From the NCBI GenBank assembly GCA_026770025.1, contig JAMXDE010000019.1:1302001-1366000 (forward strand): a stretch of DNA of 64,000 nt, written 5' to 3'. Made by a program: the position numbers and the translations under genes. Numbering within the stretch: the first letter of the stretch is position 1; each line of letters starts with the position of its first letter. Shown here in pieces: positions 18,041 through 29,100 of this stretch. The stretch is from Craspedostauros australis. Its lineage: Eukaryota > Bacillariophyta > Bacillariophyceae > Mastogloiales > Achnanthaceae. The notes under the pieces were generated by a model that worked only from the letters and a program-made list of their open reading frames with translations, was not told the DNA's origin and did not search any database.

Positions 18041-20590
18041 TCATCTGTCTTGCGACGCCGGCAATATCCAACTGCTGCTATCCCCGGATGCGAAATCTTC
18101 CCCGATGAGATCGTCATCCTCCATGGGCTCTACGACAATGCGATTGATGCTCTGCGCCACGATACTGGCATTATCCGACTGTCGCGATGCAAGTTGTTTG
18201 CGTCGTTCCAAGGCACGATGTTTCTGATCTTCAATTTGTTTCTTGTTGTCGTCGGGCGTCGTGACGATACTCGTGGGCCGTTTGGCAATATACGACGGTG
18301 GTTCGACGGGTGGTTCTGGTGTGATTGCCACGGGCGGTTCTGCGTTGCTGCGTTCCTTGGCGGCGGCGGCGGCCTTCGCGGCTCGTTTGGATTGCTTCGT
18401 GGAGTCGCTGGCGTTGTTGCGTTTGGACTCCGTCTTCCTCTTGGAGGCTTGGCTGGCATCTTCGTTGGAATCCGTTTCGGCCGATTTGTTGCTCTTCTGC
18501 TTGGTGGATGTCGAGGATGCGTCGCGTTTGCTTTTGGACTTCTTCTTGGAGGACTTGGTTTCGGAGCCGGATCGCGTTTTGGAGACGCGGGCGGTGGCTG
18601 CCGCTGTTGCTGCTGGTTGTTGGGATGCGAAGGAGGCGTTGTGATTGTTGGTGGTGTTGTTGCTGCTGGGCTTGTTGTGCAAGGTTCCCGCTCGCCTGTA
18701 TTCTGCGATGGCCTCCTCGAACTGCTGGTAGGTGTATAGCTTGTCGCCGGCGAGGAGATGTCGGTAGCTGTCGTCCCATAGAATGGCCTGCAGATCGTAG
18801 GACCATGAGTGGGCGATGCGATCGAGGTCGGCCATGAGGACCTCCGCGTCCTCGACCTCATCCGGCTTCTGCATGCTGAGGAGGCAGGCGAGCTTCCTCC
18901 AGAGGAAGCATAGGTTGATATTCCAGCTGCCGAAGGTGGAGTCCTCGAAGATGACGGCCTTCTCGTACTCCACGATGGCGCCGTGTATGTTGCCGTCCCT
19001 GCGGTGCTTGTCGCCCGTCTTCTCGTAGCGCAGGGACTTGGCCATGTCCCTGCGGTGGTCGGCGATCCACTCGTTGTGGTAGTGGTGGTGCGCCGATGGC
19101 GTGGAGGAAGAGGGCGGGAAGCCGTTGAAGGAGAGGAGGGAGTGGAGGTAGGACTCGGAGGTCTCGTCTAGGCCGAGCAGGATGATGGCGGGCGAGACGG
19201 TGAGGAGGCCGAAGAGGTACTGTTGGATGCGCGCCGAGACGCGGAACATGATGACGGCGAGCTCCACCTTGCCCATGGCCTGGTAGGAGAGGCCCATGCC
19301 GTGGTAGGTGCGCAGCGTGTTGCCGTGGTACCTGCCGACCGTAGCCTCGTAGAGCTCGAGCGAGTCCTGGTAGTACTGCAGGGACTGCTTGTAGTCCTCC
19401 TGGCAGTAGTTGCAGCGGCCGATCCAGTAGAGGATGCGCGCTGACGTTTCTGTGTACTCCTGCAGCTGGTGCCTTTGCGTGTAGTTGGGGTTGCCCTTGA
19501 TGGAGGCCATGAAGCCTGAGTGGACGGCGTAGGCGGCTTGCAGGTCGGCCATGCCGTAGTCGAACGTGTCCGCTTTGGCCTTTGAGGTTGGCGAGAGGGT
19601 GAGGGCCGTTGAGATGGTGGGCTTGGCCATTGCGTCATTGATGTTGCTGTCGTTGTTATTGTCATTGGTGTTAACATCGGTGTTAACATTGGTGTTGACG
19701 TTGACACCGAACTGAGCCGAAGAGGAGGAACCCACGAGATCGATCTGAGGAATGGCGCTGCTGCCCTGACACGCACGGATGCCTCGCTCCAGCGTGGACT
19801 TGAGAAACTGGGCTGACAAAGCAAAGACCTTGGACTGCTGGTCCTGATTGTGGGAGTTGGCGCTGCTGGCGGCAGCTGAGGGAACGGGCAGAGCGGCTAC
19901 CATGGCGGCATGCCTCCCAGAGAAGGATCCATCGCGATCACCGCGCGTTTCTGAGTAGAAGCTCGGGTGAGCGCTGTCGTAATCGTCTTCGTCGTCGGAA
20001 TCGTCCATGTAGAATGATGAGGTCTTGTCAGCTTCTGTTGTTCTGTCGTTGGTTATACTGACTGTGCTGACTGTGCTGATGTTGGTTGTGCTGACGTTGG
20101 TTATACTGACTCTGGGTGGCGTCACCGTTCTTGGGACGCTCTGCCTTGACGCAGTCTCGGGTGGTGGGAGTTTGGTTGTTCTGGGGATTGCTGCTGGTTT
20201 CTTATCTGATGATGAGTCTGATGATGAGTCTGAGTCCTCTATTGAGTCTGATGATGAGTCTGAGGACGGTGAAGCAGGGACCTGCCGGTGCGTTGGCGTT
20301 ACACGGGCCGGTGCCGCTTTCCGTTGCCGTTCCTTCTGCTCCTCCAGCTGTTCGTGTTCGTACTCGTCGTCTCGCAGTTTGTGCTTGGATGGCAGTTTCG
20401 GAATCAATGAGACTTTGGAAGGCGAAGGGCAGGATGAATGCGTTCGGCTTTTCTTCTTGGTGGAGCTGTTCTTGCTCTTGTTCTTGCTGCTGCTCTTGCT
20501 GCTGCTCTTGCTACTGCTCTTGCCGCTATTCTTGTTCTTGCTCTTGGTTGCTTTTTCTCCTTGACTGACAGAGGTACTGCCACTTGGCAT
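18041..20590 (-). CDS. TPR-like protein with Ser/Lys-rich tails (paralogue of the gene at 24386)
   Basis: 849 residues in one exon, taking the first in-frame ATG at 20590. The N-terminus (about 1-330) is low complexity: Lys/Ser repeats, acidic-Ser tracts and Asn/Asp repeats. The middle has helical repeats like tetratricopeptide or kinesin-light-chain repeats: a segment with RILYWIGRCNYCQEDY and LRTYHGMGLSYQAMGK, then a conserved block with GAIVEYEKA, FGS and LCFLWRKLA. The C-terminal part is again Ser/Lys/Ala-rich. The conserved block and the LERGIRACQ element also occur in the gene at 24386-25705, which lies divergently 3.8 kb away. TPR folds bind other proteins; no catalytic motif is visible. 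I cannot assign a function. Confidence 0.85.
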   Translation of the reverse strand: MPSGSTSVSQGEKATKSKNKNSGKSSSKSSSKSSSKNKSKNSSTKKKSRTHSSCPSPSKVSLIPKLPSKHKLRDDEYEHEQLEEQKERQRKAAPARVTPTHRQVPASPSSDSSSDSIEDSDSSSDSSSDKKPAAIPRTTKLPPPETASRQSVPRTVTPPRVSITNVSTTNISTVSTVSITNDRTTEADKTSSFYMDDSDDEDDYDSAHPSFYSETRGDRDGSFSGRHAAMVAALPVPSAAASSANSHNQDQQSKVFALSAQFLKSTLERGIRACQGSSAIPQIDLVGSSSSAQFGVNVNTNVNTDVNTNDNNNDSNINDAMAKPTISTALTLSPTSKAKADTFDYGMADLQAAYAVHSGFMASIKGNPNYTQRHQLQEYTETSARILYWIGRCNYCQEDYKQSLQYYQDSLELYEATVGRYHGNTLRTYHGMGLSYQAMGKVELAVIMFRVSARIQQYLFGLLTVSPAIILLGLDETSESYLHSLLSFNGFPPSSSTPSAHHHYHNEWIADHRRDMAKSLRYEKTGDKHRRDGNIHGAIVEYEKAVIFEDSTFGSWNINLCFLWRKLACLLSMQKPDEVEDAEVLMADLDRIAHSWSYDLQAILWDDSYRHLLAGDKLYTYQQFEEAIAEYRRAGTLHNKPSSNNTTNNHNASFASQQPAATAAATARVSKTRSGSETKSSKKKSKSKRDASSTSTKQKSNKSAETDSNEDASQASKRKTESKRNNASDSTKQSKRAAKAAAAAKERSNAEPPVAITPEPPVEPPSYIAKRPTSIVTTPDDNKKQIEDQKHRALERRKQLASRQSDNASIVAQSINRIVVEPMEDDDLIGEDFASGDSSSWILPASQDR

Positions 20591-23500
20591 CTTCCGGTGG
20601 AAGGGGATCGGCACGTCACTCCACGCTACTAATCGAGTGCTATTGCATTCGACTCAACCCAACCGCGCTCAACTGACTTGATCTGCAGAAGCACGTTCCG
20701 CGCGATGCGGTGATGATTGGTTGACTTTCTCTTGTCGTGCCGTGACGATGCTGTTGGCGGCGGCGATTGAGTCCAAATGAGGATCGTCGAGCCTCTTATG
20801 CGACGGTCGACTCTATTGGTGATGCTCTGGTGATGAGGATCGTGCTCCAGGAAACTTCTCCGGCCTCAACGGAAGCTGCGATCTGCGAAAAGTGGAGCAA
20901 CGATGTCAACGACGATGTCAACAACGATGCCAACGACAAGATGAATGAGTGCGCGGCCCCCCGAAGAACTTTTTCTTGGTCGATGGATCTTTTCGCTGAG
21001 TACGTATGTGCTCACTGGTGCAAGTGTGTATTGTAATGCATGTATCGTAGAGTACTCTGCAGAGCATCGATAGTAGTCGAGTGGTCGAGTCCAGTTGTCA
21101 AGCAGACGAGGTGCTCCGCCCTTCTCTTCTGTGCTCAGTCAGCCCTTGGGGAGCGTTTCGTATTGGTGCTGCGATTGGGGACGATTCAGCGACGCCAATG
21201 AAGAAGCCGCGATGCAATGTTGCAACCTCCCAGGGGGCTTGTGTGGAGTATCTTATTCAACGATACTCGGTACTTTGGTTGCGCTTGAGATGCGCTTTCG
21301 TTGCACCAGCTTTTCGCAGACTATTCAATGTTCAATCACAATAATAGAAGTCGTAGAGTGCCCTATCACATCTACCAGCACATCCCGGCACGGAGCATGC
21401 GGACGTTTCCTCCAAGTGGCCTTCGCAGTGTGGATGGCCGCGGTGATTGAGAGAGTGGAGCTGAACGGGAAATTTCTTGGAGTCCAGCGCGGTGCTCGGG
21501 GCGTATCAAGGGGTGCTCGATGAGCAGCTGGTGTAGTCAGATTTTGGCTCTCTTGCCGCGAAGCTGTGAGTGTTGGCGGGAGTTTGTCGCGGGAAAATAC
21601 TGCTGATCGTTGAAACGGCCGATTTGGCTGTCGTTCTGCTCTCAACCTGCGCGATGTTTCCTGCACCTCTCGTTACGGTATCGACGTTGCTCCTTTCTTT
21701 TCGTTTGCTGTTGTTGATGCTGTTGTTGTCGTTGCTGTTATTGTTGTTGTTGATGCTGTTGATGCTGCCGCTCTTGGCGAGATATTCATCAGTCACAAAT
21801 TACGATCAAGCCAACGATGACGATCGCGATGTTGTGAATTGAGATGCACACTGAGCAACACCGCTTCCACTCATGCCGACACACACACACAGAGAGAGAA
21901 AGGTGTCGCTTGTTGGCGCCCGGTCATCGCGAACGACACCACGAGTTTTTTCCATCTCCATTCGTATCACGGTTGAGTCATGAGACCGATCCAGTTCTCG
22001 CATCTTGACAGCATGGCAGCCATGTGGATGGCGATGGCTCACACACAGACACAGATACACACACGCATTGTTGGTGGTGGTGCGACCCACTATACTTCCA
22101 TCCTTGGATTTCCCTTCTTCCGACTTGGCATGTGAGAAGCGTCACCTTGTTGGACACCCGACTCCTCGTTGCCTCGACGACAATGATGGCGACGATGAGG
22201 ATGGAATCAACGAATTTGGTGATGGGCATCACTTGCAACAGCAATCATGGGGCGTGCCCTCTTCTTTGCGCTCGACGAAGGCACCGAGAAAGGTTGCGAG
22301 GAACAGACAGACAGATAAGCAAAGATGCGATCCGACTTTGACAATTCGGCGGTTTCTTGCTGTCGTGAAATGGCGATGCCCGAAATGCGCGCATTTTTTC
22401 GTGTGCTTGGTTGTTTGTGTGTTCCGGACAATGTCCGCTACGACATGCCGGCCTTGCCTTTCATCGGCGAGGGAAATTTCCATTCGTGGAAATTAGGAAC
22501 GAGACGGTCATGACGTTAAATGAAGAACCGACAAAAATGTGCCTGAACCAAAGCGTTCCAGCAACGACGCTGTCGTGACCAAAATTATGTATGTGACGTG
22601 GGATTGGCAACAAATTTGATTCCCATCCGTCACGCAAAATGGTGATTCGGGACATGGATGGCACACCGTCCAACAACCGACAATGGCGTTTTCGGCCACA
22701 GAGATGTGATTGTTCGCGGAGTGTGGACGTGCGTGTTCGCTTGCTTGCGATGGGGAGAGGCGGAACTGTCCATCACAGAGGAACGGCTAACGACGACTAT
22801 ACTCCACTGCCGTGTGCCACGAGCTTACGAGCTATACATAGAGTCACGCCATGCCCAGGGGGAGAGCCTTCAACAAAAGACCGCAAGACAGAGAGACAGC
22901 CACGACAGCCGATTCGAGCTTCGACGACGGAAACAGAAGGAGTTGGAGGCCAAAGACGCGACGAACACAGGACCACAACACTTTTCGAATGCGATCGGCC
23001 ATCGTGCAGGAGTTGGTGTGAGTTTTTGCGGAAGTGAGCGTGCTGGTGATTGCATGGACACCACATCGATACTTTGGCAGCAAGTGGAGGTGCGGTGCAA
23101 CGAGGCGACCAACAGAGAGAGAGAGAGAGAGCGATTGCGACGACAGAATCAACCACAGTGCAATCATCTGCGATATTCTTCTTCTTCCTTGGCGAGAGAA
23201 TCACACCAGAGTCCTTCCATATTGGTTCCGTACACACAACAGCAACAGCAACATCAACGGCAACGGAGTCGGCAACAAAGACAACGAAGAGAACGGAGTC
23301 AACAAAGAAGACAAAGTCAGCGAAGTCGACAGGCAGAGAAAGAGAAAGAGAAGAGGGAGAGAGGAGAAAGAGGGAGGAACCCCTTCGGCATCCTTAGCAA
23401 CAACGAGAGGGTGACCACCGTTGACGGCGTTGCTTCGTTTCTTGTTGCCACAATCTTCCAAGTGAATAGAGCACGGACACAGCCATCCTTGGCTACGACG

Positions 23501-24385
23501 GCAACAAGTGCGATCCAAGACCAACCAGCATCAGCACCAAGAGGTCGTCCTCTGCCGCCATCACAATCGTCATCACCATCACTTGTTTTCAGCAGCTCAC
23601 AAAATCAGCCACTCTGCGAGTTATCCGAATCTTGCTTTGACGCGACCGTCGGCTTCCATCTTTGCCACTTTGTGTGTGTATCGCTGCGTCGTCCTTCCAT
23701 CTCCAGCTTCCGGGAAACTTCAGCAGCCACAGCACTCCAATACTTCCCAGTGACGCTGATCTGCATAGAGCCCACACGCACGCACACGCAAACTCGCGCC
23801 AACGCTAACGCTCTGAACACCAACACACATAATACCATACGGGCAAGCACATCCATTTCCCGACACAGGTTAGTTGTCACCAATTCATCACGAATTGAAA
23901 TTGGCGCGCAAATCGATCCGACGAGACCGCGCTCCATCGAAGCACAGCAACCGCAAGCAGGCAGCAGGCAGCAGACAGTAACCGCACCGAACAAAGAGAA
24001 AGGACAGGAACATCCATCGCTTCCATCCATCGACGCAGCCTCTTCAGCACTGCTCAGGGGATCGCCGACAATCGCAAAAGACGGCAACTGCGACCACAAA
24101 AACGCTGCACCACGAGCTACCTATTATACTACCCATCGATTGTGTGTCCATCCATTGGAGCTTTCATCATCTGTTCACTGAGGAACCGCATCTCAAGGGC
24201 ACAGTCGTGACACCTTCCATAGCTAGCTGCTATACTACCATTCAAAGAACGAGCACGAGCTCTGCGACGACGACTGCCGCGAACGTGACGACCAAATTGT
24301 GAGGCGGGACAGCTCTTTCTCTCGTTCGCTCTCATTGCGCTTCGCTGGAATCAGCAGCAGACGAGCAGCGCCGAAGCTCGGCACC
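20591..24385. other. Spacer between divergent TPR-like paralogues
   Basis: Neither strand shows a convincing gene. Open frames exist, the longest on the plus strand at about 22658-24181, but its product is Arg/Gln/Ser low complexity from GA- and CA-repeat DNA. The stretch contains an ACAC/AGAG run (21884-21902), a (GA)n run (about 23116-23131) and CAACAG/AGGAGA-rich DNA up to 24000. It probably holds the two promoters and long leaders. Confidence 0.5.
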
Positions 24386-25705
24386 ATGACGATCACGGAT
24401 CTGGCATCCCGCCTGGCCGCCAAGACGCTGGAGAGCGGCATTCGGCAGTGCGAGATGGGCCTGGGGGACTGCGGTCTGGCGGACCTGCGCAACGCGCTGC
24501 ACATCGAGCAGGAGACCGTCATCCCGCGCAACAACATCCACACGGCCAAGATACACTTCTGGATGGGACGCGCCTACACCAAGCAGTCGCAGTTCCAGGA
24601 CGGCATCAACAGCTTCCACATGGCCCTGCACATCCAGGAGGCCCTGGTGGGCCGCAACCACGAGGACACCATGACCACGTACCATTACCTTGGCCTGCTG
24701 CACCTCAAACGACCCCAGTACTACCAGCACCAGCTCCTGCTGCAGCACAGGGAGCATCAGCGGCAGCAGCGCGAGAACCACCGATTCACATTCACCGCCA
24801 ATCCCAACATGCACAACGCCGCCGGCAATGCCAGCCACAACTACGACGGCATCATCCCGCAGTTGCAGCTATCGCAATCTCTGTCGCCAACGTCGCAAGG
24901 CTCCATGCAGGGGTCACCCCACAGTTTCAATGCCGCCGCTCAGGCAGCAGCCGCAGCCGCCATCGCCACGAACCACCAAAGCAACAAGGAAGATCCCTTC
25001 CATGCCCTCATCTTCCTGCGAACCTGCACGCGCGTGCAGATGTGGAAGTACGGGACCTACAATGCCTGCGCCGAACCCAATTCACGCCAGCTCCTTTACC
25101 AGCTCCTTGATCCGTTGGCGATGCAGAACATCAACAACAACAACGGCGGCAGCGGCCTTCGCAAACATGACAACAACAACGGCAACGACAACGACAACCA
25201 CAACAACACCATCGAACGTGTGCAAACCGATCTGCTGGAACATCACCGCGCCATGGCGGAATCCATTCAGCTCGAGAAATCTGCCGACACCTACCGCCAG
25301 CAGGGACAGTACAAGCTGGCCATCCAGGAATACGAAAAGGCCTGCAAGCTCGAAGAATTCGCATTCGGCAGCACCAACCCCACCCTGTGCTGGCTCTGGC
25401 GCAAGCTCGCCGTCCTCAATTGCATCAAATCCTTCACCGATGACACAGCCATCGACTGGAGCATCGCCGATCTCGTTTCGCGCAACTGGATGGAAGCGCA
25501 GATTATGCATCCCAAGAACATACAGCTATCCAGCGAGGCGACGGAGGTGGTCTTTCGGGGCGATGATCACTACCAGCAGAACCGCTACGAAGCATCGATA
25601 CGTTGCTACACCAAGGCTATCTCGATCGGACGCAGCCGACGGAAGTCCTCCAAGAAATCCAGCAGCAGTGGTCATCATTCGTCTTCCAAATCGCGGTCGA
25701 GATAG
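24386..25705 (+). CDS. TPR-like protein (paralogue of the gene at 18041)
   Basis: 439 residues in one exon. The start is the ATG in GCACCATGACG at 24386; the open frame further upstream begins with GTG only. An N-terminal segment (about 14-110) has paired helices with IHTAKIHFWMGRAYTKQS and TMTTYHYLGLLHLK, the TPR or kinesin-light-chain pattern. A Gln/His/Asn-rich linker follows, then a block with LAIQEYEKACKLEEFAFGS and LCWLWRKLAVL, and a last helical pair (ASIRCYTKAISIG). It ends in a Ser/Lys/Arg tail. Both blocks align with the divergent gene at 18041-20590. A scaffold role is likely by fold; the partner is unknown. Confidence 0.85.
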   Translation: MTITDLASRLAAKTLESGIRQCEMGLGDCGLADLRNALHIEQETVIPRNNIHTAKIHFWMGRAYTKQSQFQDGINSFHMALHIQEALVGRNHEDTMTTYHYLGLLHLKRPQYYQHQLLLQHREHQRQQRENHRFTFTANPNMHNAAGNASHNYDGIIPQLQLSQSLSPTSQGSMQGSPHSFNAAAQAAAAAAIATNHQSNKEDPFHALIFLRTCTRVQMWKYGTYNACAEPNSRQLLYQLLDPLAMQNINNNNGGSGLRKHDNNNGNDNDNHNNTIERVQTDLLEHHRAMAESIQLEKSADTYRQQGQYKLAIQEYEKACKLEEFAFGSTNPTLCWLWRKLAVLNCIKSFTDDTAIDWSIADLVSRNWMEAQIMHPKNIQLSSEATEVVFRGDDHYQQNRYEASIRCYTKAISIGRSRRKSSKKSSSSGHHSSSKSRSR

Positions 25706-26180
25706 CGGTGGCGGTGGCGGTGGCGGACTAGAAAGGAGGGTGAGACGCTCTGCTTGAAGGGTAACGAGTCTCAGCACATGATAAAAGTATGAGACCATCT
25801 CGTACAAACCATTGTGCTCTACGCCGAAAGAATCATCCAGAGGCATGCACGTAGACTCGTACAGAGGGAACATGGCGAGCGGTGAGATGCGATGTTCCAA
25901 TAATACAAACTATTATACCATACAAGACATATTGCACAACTCGAGTACTCGCGCGAGCAGAATCATGAAACAATAGTGTCCTCTCCAGAGAGAGTCTTCA
26001 ACTATCGCATTACGTGACTCCATCGTGAAATTGCACACATTGTCGAGATTGAATGTTGATTGTTGACAATGATGATACACTCGTACAACATGATAACATT
26101 GTGGCATTCCATTCCTACACGTTATGGGTACATGATTACAGATACATGTGTGTTACTGACAAGTTTCATCCCTTCGATGA
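25706..26180. other. Spacer between convergent genes
   Basis: AT-richer DNA between the 3' ends of the TPR-like gene (+) and the IQ-array gene (-). No gene seen. Confidence 0.6.
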
Positions 26181-29100
26181 TTAAATTTCATGGTGGTATG
26201 GCGATGATGAACGGCTGGAAATGCGATGGCGGTTCTTTGTTGACGCGGACGGTGGTGGTGGTGGCACGCCGCGTCCGTGCGGTGATGGATACGAATGGTA
26301 TTGCTGCTGTTGCTGTTGCTGCCGGCCGTGTCTTCCGTTCGCAGAAGAGGAAGGCGTGTCTGCAAAACCACCGTTGTTACTCCCGCTGCGTTGCTGGCTG
26401 TTCATCTTGCGACGTTCCTTCGCATTCAGGATCTCCGCATCGATGAACGCCTCCTCCAAGTCGAAGTCTTCGTCAATCTCAGTTGTGCTCAGAGCGAGCG
26501 AACGAGACGGCGGGATGCGGAGTGGGCGGTGGCTGTACCGGTCGGACGAAGACTGGTGGGGATACTGCTGTTGCTGTTGGTAGGGGTGGTGGTAATGAGG
26601 GCGGAGATGCTTGTTGTTGTCGCCGTGGCTGTGGGAAGCATATGGGAATGGCATCCCAGTCTGCTCAGTCAAGCCAGAAAACACGGTCTGATCATCTTCG
26701 TTGACCCGGACAACACCTCCTGATCGCTGGACCTTCGTTTCATCTGGCATCGAAAAGGCCGGGTTCAAGACCGGCTGCCGCTTCGTGTACTGGTGAAGCT
26801 GCCGCTGCTGATCGAAACGTTCTCGCATCTTGCCACGGATGCTACTTCGGCCGCCGCCATGCTGCTGCTCGCGGTGCTGTTGCTTGTGACTCTGTTGGTG
26901 GTTGGAGGACCGACTCATGCTACGGCTGCGGCTGCCACGGCGACGGTCTGGCGACTGCTGCTGCGTTGGCTGACGCACGTTGCTTTGACTGTGGCTGCGA
27001 GTACGAGTGCGACTGCGACTGCGCGCGCGGCTGGAGCTGCGATGCGGGCGCTGTTGCTTTGCTTCTTCCATCGCCGTCGGGGAATCATGGTCATACCGGT
27101 GCTGGTTTGCGTGCTGTCCGTAGTGATCGTGCTGTTGCTGGTAGTACTGGTCATCGTGGCTTTCATGCCGACTACCGTACTGACGAACCATCGTGGAAGT
27201 ACGTTCGGCACCTTCGCCGCCGTCGCCTCCAGACACGGTTCTGGAGGACGATGATTGGCGACCGCGTCGGTGCCGGCGGCGGTACTTCGGTGCGGAGGTC
27301 AGCCCCGAAAGCTGAGAGTAAACGCTGGCATCGTCCGCCGTGCGGTCAACGACGGCGGATCTCCAGGCGTCTTCCAGCAGGGCATCTTCGATCTTGTTGC
27401 TGCGGTGCTTGAGCTTCTTGCGCCACGTCTTGCGCTTCTTGGCGGCGCGGATCTCGCGATCCACCTCCTTCTTGACCATGAGGAAGAAGCGCTGGATGAC
27501 GCGCGCCCCACGTTCACGGTCGTCGCGCTCCTGCTTGCTCCTCCAGCGGTCCTGGATGACCAATGCGGCAACGCGCTTCTCCTTCTCCTTGCGGGACGTC
27601 GAGATGAGCATCATGATGAACTTGCGCTGCAGGAACTCCTGCCTCGCGATGATGTACCGACCGAAGGATTGCAGCTTGAGCCGTGCCCGGTGCTGCTTTT
27701 CGAGCATGACCATCACTAACCGACCACGCAGCCAGCTCTGGATTTGCATCGTGCAACCCAGCGTGTACCAATAACGCTGACGCGCGATGAATCCACGGCA
27801 GGCTCTTTGAATCTGGATGCTGGCATCGTTCTCCGTCCTCTTCTGCTGGATCATGCGCTTCAGCTCCTTCCCTGTCGTCACGCGGGTCACGAAGCCACGG
27901 GCGATGCGCTGGACCGTGACGACGTCGGCAACTGTGAAGATGTAATCCGTGTAACTCACAAATCCCCTCCACGCGCTCTGGATCAAGGTCGCGGCCAAGA
28001 TCTCGCCGCGCAAGATGAGGACGTCCTCTCGGGCCTTGACGCCGCGGTAATTCGTCTGGATGCGGAGGGCGGCACGGTAGTGCATGTACGCATTGCGATG
28101 ATGCTTGCCTCTCCAGAACGTCTGGATGCGTCGTGCTGAGATGTAGGTCCTGTAGCTGATGCATGGCAGGTACCCACGCCAGATCTTCTGAATCTTCCGC
28201 GCGCTCACGTACATGTTGATGGCTGTCCTGGCCTGCACGCCGCGGACGACTGCCTGGATGCTTCTCGCGCTGCAGTAAAGCTTGAGCCTGCTACGGAGGA
28301 GGAAGCCACGGAAGTTCTTCTGGATGGTGGTGGCGAAGTAGTTCTCCTTCGCTGAGATCACGATGCTGGAGCTTTCCACTGCCTGCACCGTTCGGATATG
28401 CGCCGCCTCGTCGGCTCCCTGCAGGCGTCGGAAGTAACATTGGATGACGGCAGCCGATTCGTGCTGGTTAAGTAGAGCCTTGCGCTGCAAATGACCACGG
28501 GCGACGGCCTGGATCTGGATGGTGCAATCCAACGCGATGATGAAGTTGGAGAATGCCCAGAACCGACGCCAGCCGGTCTGAATGGTCCTTGCCGCATAGT
28601 GCTCGTACTTGGCAACGACGAATTCGGTCTGGTCCATGAAGCCACGCCAAGTCTTCTGGATCACGATGGAAGCCTCGTGACGCTGGCCCACGAACATCTT
28701 GAGCCTCCATGCCCTTTGGATGCACCGTGCACACCTGAATTCTCTCCAGTGGCGCTGCACCACTTTAGCGGCAGCGATCTCCTTCTTGAAACGCAGGTTC
28801 TTCAAGACCTGCTTCGCCAGGAAGGAACGGGCGACCTTCTGCGTCGTGATGATGTCGGAGACAGTGAACATGTAGTCAGCGTAGCATACGAATCCGCGCC
28901 AGACAGTCTGGATCTTTCGTGCCGCCGTGTACTCCCTGTAGCGACCTTGACACATCGCTCGTCTCCACGCCGTTTGGATCTTCCTCGTGCTCATGTAGTC
29001 GGTGTAATCGTCGTAACACACACAGCGTCTCCAGGCAGCCTGGATGCTGCGCGCCGCTTTGTGCTTACCAAGGAGCTTCTGGGATTCGCGACGACGCAGG

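Noticed and set aside
22658..24181. 507-codon plus-strand open frame
   Set aside because: The product is Arg/Gln/Ser low complexity from GA- and CA-repeat DNA with no domain. It sits where the leader of the TPR-like gene at 24386 is expected.
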